Positions 6,136 through 8,917 of a DNA stretch of 8,917 nt are shown here, one piece after another. The DNA comes from CAYPZU01 sp964415395 (GTDB lineage: Bacteria; Chlamydiota; Chlamydiia; Chlamydiales; SM23-39): NCBI GenBank assembly GCA_964415395.1, contig CAYPZU010000076.1, forward strand, positions 1 through 8,917, in the 5' to 3' direction. The notes beneath the pieces were generated by a model. That model was not told where the DNA came from. It made no database searches and worked only from the letters and a program-made list of their open reading frames with translations. The number at the start of each line of letters is the position of its first letter. Position 1 is the first letter of the stretch. The position numbers and the translations under genes were made by a program.

Positions 6136-6690
6136 ATGAGCCAAGTAGAGCCCCAAGTGAAGGCAGCCATGCAGGCGGCCCTCGACCATCTGAAGCAGGA
6201 GCTGAAATCGCTCCGCACCGGGCGCGCCAACGCCTCGATTCTCGATAAAGTCCACGTGGAAGTCTTCGGATCCCACATGCCTCTCAAGGCCCTCGCCAAC
6301 ATCAACGTGCCCGAACCGCGCCAGATCGTCGTCACCCCCTTCGACCACTCCAATATCAACGCCATCTCGAAGGCGATCGAAGCGGCCAAGCTCGGCGTCA
6401 ACCCTCTTGTCGACGGAAAAGTCGTCCGGATCAACATCCCCCCGATGGATGAGACGATCCGCAAGCAGATCGCCAAGCAGTGCAAAGATCTTGGCGAGAA
6501 GGCAAAAATTGCGATGCGCGACATCCGCCGCCGCTTCAACGAACTGGTCCGCAAGCAGAAAACAGACGGGATTATCCCTGAAGACCAGATGAAAAAGAGC
6601 GAGAAGACCATCCAGGATCTCACTGACAAGTTCTGCAAGGACATTGACACTGCCTGCGCCGACAAAGAAAAAGAGATCATGACGGTTTAA
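6136..6690 (+). CDS. frr: Ribosome recycling factor
   Basis: Acts with EF-G to split post-termination ribosomes into subunits. The 184-residue product matches the family length of about 185. Visible signatures are LRTGRANASILD (26-37) at the end of the first long helix, NVPEPRQIVVTPFD (57-70) in the beta domain, and IPPMDETIRKQIAKQ (101-115). The basic helix KIAMRDIRRRFNELVRK (124-140) and a C-terminal helix ending in ADKEKEIM complete the three-helix bundle. The Shine-Dalgarno GAAGGAG (6121-6127) lies inside the end of pyrH, 8 bases before the ATG, so translation is probably coupled. It is the last protein gene of the operon; the next genes are tRNAs. Confidence 0.97.
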   Translation: MSQVEPQVKAAMQAALDHLKQELKSLRTGRANASILDKVHVEVFGSHMPLKALANINVPEPRQIVVTPFDHSNINAISKAIEAAKLGVNPLVDGKVVRINIPPMDETIRKQIAKQCKDLGEKAKIAMRDIRRRFNELVRKQKTDGIIPEDQMKKSEKTIQDLTDKFCKDIDTACADKEKEIMTV

Positions 6691-6709
6691 GGAGACAAAA
6701 AAACAGATC

Positions 6710-6739
6710 TTGCAGAAAATTAGGGCGATACACTAAAAT
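6710..6739 (+). promoter_or_regulatory. Candidate sigma70-type promoter for tRNA-Glu
   Basis: TTGCAG (6710-6715) and TAAAAT (6734-6739) are separated by 18 bases. The -10 matches consensus at five of six positions and the -35 at three. The predicted start near 6746 would leave a leader of about 15 nt before tRNA-Glu. The -10 overlaps the inverted repeat at 6735-6752. Confidence 0.4.
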
Positions 6740-6752
6740 CGAGCCCGATTTT
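6735..6752. repeat. Inverted repeat AAAATCG-AGCC-CGATTTT between frr and tRNA-Glu
   Basis: A perfect 7-bp stem with a 4-nt loop ends in TTTT. It could be a weak terminator for the rpsB-frr operon, working in either direction. It could also be an operator, because it covers the candidate tRNA-Glu -10. It is AT-rich, so its strength as a terminator is doubtful. Confidence 0.4.
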
Positions 6753-6760
6753 CGATAGCT

Positions 6761-6835
6761 GGCCCCGTCGTCTAGCCCGGTCTAGGACACCGGATTTTCA
6801 TTCCGATAACACGGGTTCGAATCCCGTCGGGGTCA
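6761..6835 (+). tRNA. tRNA-Glu (anticodon UUC)
   Basis: The acceptor GGCCCCG (6761-6767) pairs with CGGGGTC (6828-6834) with one G-T, and the discriminator is A. The D-arm carries the GTC/GAC stem. The anticodon loop TTTTCAT gives anticodon TTC. The T-arm ACGGG-TTCGAAT-CCCGT is perfect. The anticodon stem CCGGA/TCCGA has a C-A mismatch at its outermost pair (27-43). No CCA is encoded. Besides translation, tRNA-Glu is the substrate for haem precursor synthesis in bacteria that use glutamyl-tRNA reductase. Confidence 0.95.
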
Positions 6836-6838
6836 ACC

Positions 6839-6866
6839 CCCCAAAGTCCAACTTTGGGGATTTTTA
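6839..6866 (+). terminator. Rho-independent terminator-like hairpin between tRNA-Glu and tRNA-Lys
   Basis: CCCCAAAGT (6839-6847), loop CCA and ACTTTGGGG (6851-6859) form a perfect 9-bp stem followed by ATTTTTA. This is a canonical intrinsic terminator shape. However, tRNA-Lys begins at 6868, leaving no room for a promoter after the T-run. Either the terminator is leaky, or it acts as a processing spacer, or the tRNA-Lys promoter lies within tRNA-Glu or upstream. Confidence 0.75.
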
Positions 6867-6867
6867 C

Positions 6868-6939
6868 GAGACTTTAGCTCAGCGGTAGAGCATCTCACTT
6901 TTAATGAGAGGGTCGATGGTTCGAATCCATCAAGTCTCA
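6868..6939 (+). tRNA. tRNA-Lys (anticodon UUU)
   Basis: The acceptor GAGACTT (6868-6874) pairs perfectly with AAGTCTC (6932-6938), with discriminator A. The D-arm is GCTC-AGCGGTA-GAGC. The anticodon stem TCTCA/TGAGA encloses CTTTTAA, giving anticodon TTT. The T-arm GATGG-TTCGAAT-CCATC is perfect. No CCA is encoded. Its 3' half is the likely integration target of the adjacent recombinase. Confidence 0.96.
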
Positions 6940-6945
6940 AAATTT
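6915..6945 (+). other. Putative attachment site (attL) in the tRNA-Lys 3' end
   Basis: Tyrosine recombinases encoded immediately beside a tRNA commonly use its T-arm and acceptor 3' end as the crossover core. The integrase gene starts 164 bases after this tRNA. The tRNA sequence is intact, as expected when the element carries a restoring copy. The exact core cannot be set without the second copy, which is not in this window. Confidence 0.45.
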
Positions 6946-6980
6946 TATCCAGCTAGCACACAGCGAGTTGGGCTCTTTCC

Positions 6981-7008
6981 GAGAGGTTAGTAAAGTCTAA
7001 AGCCTCTC
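6981..7008. repeat. Inverted repeat GAGAGG...CCTCTC upstream of the integrase
   Basis: GAGAGG (6981-6986) and CCTCTC (7003-7008) are separated by 16 bases, in which TTA and TAA can extend the pairing after a small bulge. There is no T-run. It may be a recombinase or regulator site in the attachment region. Confidence 0.3.
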
Positions 7009-7022
7009 TCAAAAACCTCCGC

Positions 7023-7041
7023 CGGTGCAATGGCGGTGCAA
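7023..7041 (+). repeat. Direct repeat CGGTGCAA, 11-bp period
   Basis: CGGTGCAA occurs at 7023-7030 and 7034-7041, one helical turn apart and separated by TGG. Phased short direct repeats beside an integrase are typical of arm-type binding sites for the recombinase's N-terminal domain. They could also be sites for a regulator of the integrase gene. Confidence 0.4.
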
Positions 7042-7103
7042 CGAAGAAAAGTCTTCCCATCCCCGCCTCCAATCGAAACCGAACTCAACGAAGGTTGGAG
7101 ATC

Positions 7104-8177
7104 ATGGCATCTATCTACAAGCGCAAAAACCAAGACGGGACTACCGTCTGGCGCGCCGTCATCCGCATCAAGGGTTACCCCTCTATAAGCAATCACTTCG
7201 AGCGCAAGCAAGAAGCAGACGACTGGGCTAAGGAAACCGAGCGCCGCATCAAACTCGGTCAATTCAACTTTTCTGCCCACAATAAACACCACACCTACGC
7301 CGACCTTCTCTATCGTATGGAAGGAGATGGTGCGTTCGATCTTCAGCGCTCTTTTAAAAACTGCCGCTCCCAGTTTGACTACTGGAAGCAACGTCTCGGC
7401 GCCTACGCCCTCATCCACATCACCCCAGAACTCATCGCTCAAGAGCGCAAAGTCCTCATCGATTCGCCGCTTCCAGATGGTTCCAATCGTAGTCCAGCCA
7501 CCGTCAATCGTTACGCGGCTGTCCTCTCCGCCACTTTCGGTTACGCTGTCAAAAAACTCCGCTGGATATCCGAAAACCCCTGCCGAACCCTCTCCAGACT
7601 AAAAGAAGGCGCGGGACGTGACCGTATCCTCAACGACAATGAAATCACCCGCCTCCTCGACGCCTGCAAGCAGAGCAAGTCGACTCTCCTCTATCCCATC
7701 GTCCTCTTCGCGCTCACCACTGGCTCCCGCCGCGGGGAAATTCTCAAGCTCGAATGGCGGCATGTAGACCTCGAAAAAGGCATCGCATTCCTCACAGAAA
7801 CGAAAAACGGACGTCCGCGCAGCGTTGCCCTGTCCGGCCCCGTAATCGCCGAATTGAAAGCTCTCTATGAAGCTCGCAACCCTTCCAAACCCCTTGTCTT
7901 CGCCAGCAAAACAGCCTTCGGCCGCATCGACATCAAGAAAGGCTGGATGCAGGCCGTTCAGCGTGCTGGGCTCACCGACTACCATTTCCACGACTTACGC
8001 CATCAATTCGCCACTTTCGCCGCCGGCCAAGGCGCCTCAAACGTCGAGCTTGCCACCGCAATGGGCCATCGCACTCTTTCTCAACTGCTCCGCTACTCAA
8101 ACCTCGACGCCAAAAACAGTAAAAAATTCAGTGACCATATCTCGGAGAGAATTCTCAAAGGAAGTACCCATGAGTAA
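7104..8177 (+). CDS. Tyrosine recombinase / phage-type integrase
   Basis: Site-specific recombinase that cuts and rejoins attachment-site DNA through a 3'-phosphotyrosine. Residues about 1-60 form an arm-binding/AP2-like domain (SIYKRKNQDGTTVWRAVIRIKG). A SAM-like core-binding domain lies near 62-165. The catalytic domain spans about 172-345. The catalytic set looks complete: R209 in TGSRRGEIL, K234 in ETKNGRPRS, H296 and R299 in HDLRH, H322 in GHRT and the nucleophile Y331. I chose ATG at 7104 (357 residues), with GGAG and AAGG just upstream, over a TTG at 7095 that has no usable Shine-Dalgarno. Together with tRNA-Lys just upstream this points to an integrated element. Its last codons overlap the start of the following nuclease gene by 8 bases, so the two are probably co-translated. 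Confidence 0.93.
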   Translation: MASIYKRKNQDGTTVWRAVIRIKGYPSISNHFERKQEADDWAKETERRIKLGQFNFSAHNKHHTYADLLYRMEGDGAFDLQRSFKNCRSQFDYWKQRLGAYALIHITPELIAQERKVLIDSPLPDGSNRSPATVNRYAAVLSATFGYAVKKLRWISENPCRTLSRLKEGAGRDRILNDNEITRLLDACKQSKSTLLYPIVLFALTTGSRRGEILKLEWRHVDLEKGIAFLTETKNGRPRSVALSGPVIAELKALYEARNPSKPLVFASKTAFGRIDIKKGWMQAVQRAGLTDYHFHDLRHQFATFAAGQGASNVELATAMGHRTLSQLLRYSNLDAKNSKKFSDHISERILKGSTHE

Positions 8178-8917
8178 AAAAGAATTGTCCACATTGTCGC
8201 AGCCCGCTGCGCCAATTTTGCCCCAAGGCTTCATCGAAGAGCTTCGCTCCCTGATCGACCAGACACGGGAATCGGTAGCGACGATCGTAAACTCCAAACT
8301 GACAATGCTTTACTGGCACGTCGGGAATCGAGTGCGTAAAGAAATCTTGAATAACCAAAGAGCCGAATATGGGCAGGAAATTGTCTCAACAGTGTCGAGA
8401 CAATTGATGTCCCACTATGGAAAGGGCTTCTCGGACAAGAACTTACGCAGAATGATCCACTTTGGCGAGGCGTTTCCCGATGAACAGATTGTCTCGACGC
8501 TGTTGAGACAATTGAGCTGGTCGCATTTTACCCTCCTCATGCCCATCAAAGACCCTCTTAAGCGAGATTTTTACGCTGAAATGTGTCGTATCGAAAAGTG
8601 GAACGTACGCACCCTTGATAAGAAGATTAGTTCCATGCTCTTTGAGCGTACGGCGCTCTCCAAAAAGCCGGAGTCTCTGATTGACGCCGAAATCGCGCTA
8701 CTTCGTAAAGAAGATCAACTCTCGCCCGATCTGGTCTTCCGCGACCCCTACATCCTGGAGTTTCTCAATCTCAATGATCGCTACATGGAGAAAGACCTCG
8801 AAGACGCCATCATGCGTGAACTAGAGCAATTCCTCCTTGAATTCGGAGTCGGTTTTACCTTCATGGCTCGCCAAAAGCGTATCGTAGTAGACAATATCGA
8901 CTTTCACCTCGACCTCC
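8170..8917 (+). CDS. DUF1016/YhcG-family PDDEXK nuclease, 3' end cut by the window
   Basis: 249 codons are visible and the frame is open to the window edge. The N-terminal DUF1016 domain is recognisable from the LYWHVGNRVRKEIL helix (47-60), AEYGQEIVSTVSRQL (65-79), YGKGFSDKNLRRMI (83-96), LSWSHFTLLMPIKDPLKRDFYAEM (115-138), and the LSPDLVFRDPYILEFL segment (184-199). The C-terminal nuclease domain begins near 205 (EKDLEDAIMRELEQFLLEFG). The window ends at IDFHLDL, where the first catalytic Asp of the PDDEXK fold is expected. The rest of the active site cannot be judged. AAAGGA (8157-8162) lies 7 bases before the ATG, which overlaps the integrase stop (ATGAGTAA). The family is common in accessory DNA and linked to restriction or defence loci; its exact role here is not shown. 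The gene contains two in-phase DNA palindromes. Confidence 0.88.
   Translation, partial: MSKKELSTLSQPAAPILPQGFIEELRSLIDQTRESVATIVNSKLTMLYWHVGNRVRKEILNNQRAEYGQEIVSTVSRQLMSHYGKGFSDKNLRRMIHFGEAFPDEQIVSTLLRQLSWSHFTLLMPIKDPLKRDFYAEMCRIEKWNVRTLDKKISSMLFERTALSKKPESLIDAEIALLRKEDQLSPDLVFRDPYILEFLNLNDRYMEKDLEDAIMRELEQFLLEFGVGFTFMARQKRIVVDNIDFHLDL
8380..8404. repeat. Coding palindrome copy 1 in the nuclease gene
   Basis: The arms ATTGTCTC (8380-8387) and GAGACAAT (8397-8404) are perfect reverse complements around 9 bases. An extra A-T pair at 8379/8405 gives 9-bp arms. The segment encodes I-V-S-T-V-S-R-Q-L (71-79). Confidence 0.7.
8488..8512. repeat. Coding palindrome copy 2 in the nuclease gene
   Basis: The arms ATTGTCTC (8488-8495) and GAGACAAT (8505-8512) are identical to copy 1. 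Over the 27-base unit the two copies match at 23 positions, and all differences are in the central spacer. It lies exactly 108 bases (36 codons) after copy 1 and encodes I-V-S-T-L-L-R-Q-L (107-115). Confidence 0.7.

Larger units (their letters stand above)
6915..8917 (+). mobile_element. Left end of a tRNA-Lys-inserted integrative element (partial)
   Basis: A tyrosine recombinase gene and a DUF1016 nuclease gene follow directly after tRNA-Lys, in the same direction, where housekeeping genes end. The region 6940-7103 has no gene but holds phased direct repeats and an inverted repeat of the kind expected for recombinase binding. The right boundary lies beyond the window. The extent and whether the element is still mobile are unknown. 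Confidence 0.6.

Noticed and set aside
6953..6985. Terminator after tRNA-Lys (CCAGCT / AGTTGG pairing)
   Set aside because: The stem needs a G-U pair, has an 11-nt loop and lacks a T-run.
6991..7015. Second copy of the tRNA-Lys 3' end (attachment repeat) near AAGTCTAAAG
   Set aside because: Only about six contiguous bases match the tRNA end (AAGTCT), which is too short to call a repeat.
7023..7041. Start of a CRISPR array
   Set aside because: Only two 8-bp units with a 3-bp gap; there are no spacers of CRISPR size.
7095..7097. TTG as the integrase start
   Set aside because: It abuts AAGG with no spacer. The ATG at 7104 has better-placed purine-rich sequence and gives the normal MASIYKRK-type N-terminus.
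8097..8358. Minus-strand small frames across the integrase-nuclease junction
   Set aside because: They overlap two well-supported plus-strand genes and have no recognisable content.

Overview
The window looks like a chromosome segment from a member of the Chlamydiae, probably an environmental (non-Chlamydiaceae) lineage or metagenomic relative. Three things point there. A 1077-residue penicillin-binding protein 2 carries a huge internal insertion. It lies next to rpsB-tsf-pyrH-frr. From memory, this neighbourhood matches Chlamydia trachomatis CT677-CT682 (frr, pyrH, tsf, rpsB, ompA, pbpB), except that no ompA (MOMP) gene is present here. The DNA looks GC-rich by eye, unlike the classical AT-rich chlamydiae. 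The assignment is an inference from gene order and protein architecture, not from a database search.

Layout. Bases 1-223 hold no convincing gene, only short repeats and palindromes. Bases 224-3457 (minus strand) encode the class B PBP2 transpeptidase for peptidoglycan synthesis. A 293-base divergent intergenic region (3458-3750) holds candidate promoters, a tRNA-Gly(UCC) gene and a foldable rpsB leader. Bases 3751-6690 (plus strand) are the compact translation operon rpsB (S2, TTG start), tsf (EF-Ts), pyrH (UMP kinase) and frr (ribosome recycling factor), with gaps of 11, 10 and 3 bases. The tsf/pyrH junction is a perfect 9-bp hairpin covering both the stop codon and the first base of the next start codon. 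Bases 6761-6939 hold tRNA-Glu(UUC), a terminator-like hairpin and tRNA-Lys(UUU).

From the tRNA-Lys 3' end onward the content becomes accessory. There is a tyrosine recombinase (7104-8177), preceded by 11-bp-phased direct repeats. The 5' part of a DUF1016/YhcG-type PDDEXK nuclease gene (8170 to the window edge) overlaps the integrase by 8 bases. This is the typical left end of an integrative element inserted at a tRNA gene. The nuclease is a plausible cargo or defence function; its right end and second attachment site lie outside the window. Two near-identical DNA palindromes sit in the same reading phase inside the nuclease gene and are the least explained signal here.

Together the housekeeping genes cover ribosome assembly (S2), elongation (EF-Ts), recycling (RRF), pyrimidine nucleotide supply (UMP kinase) and wall synthesis (PBP2). 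The integrase-nuclease pair is an unrelated mobile unit attached at the tRNA cluster.
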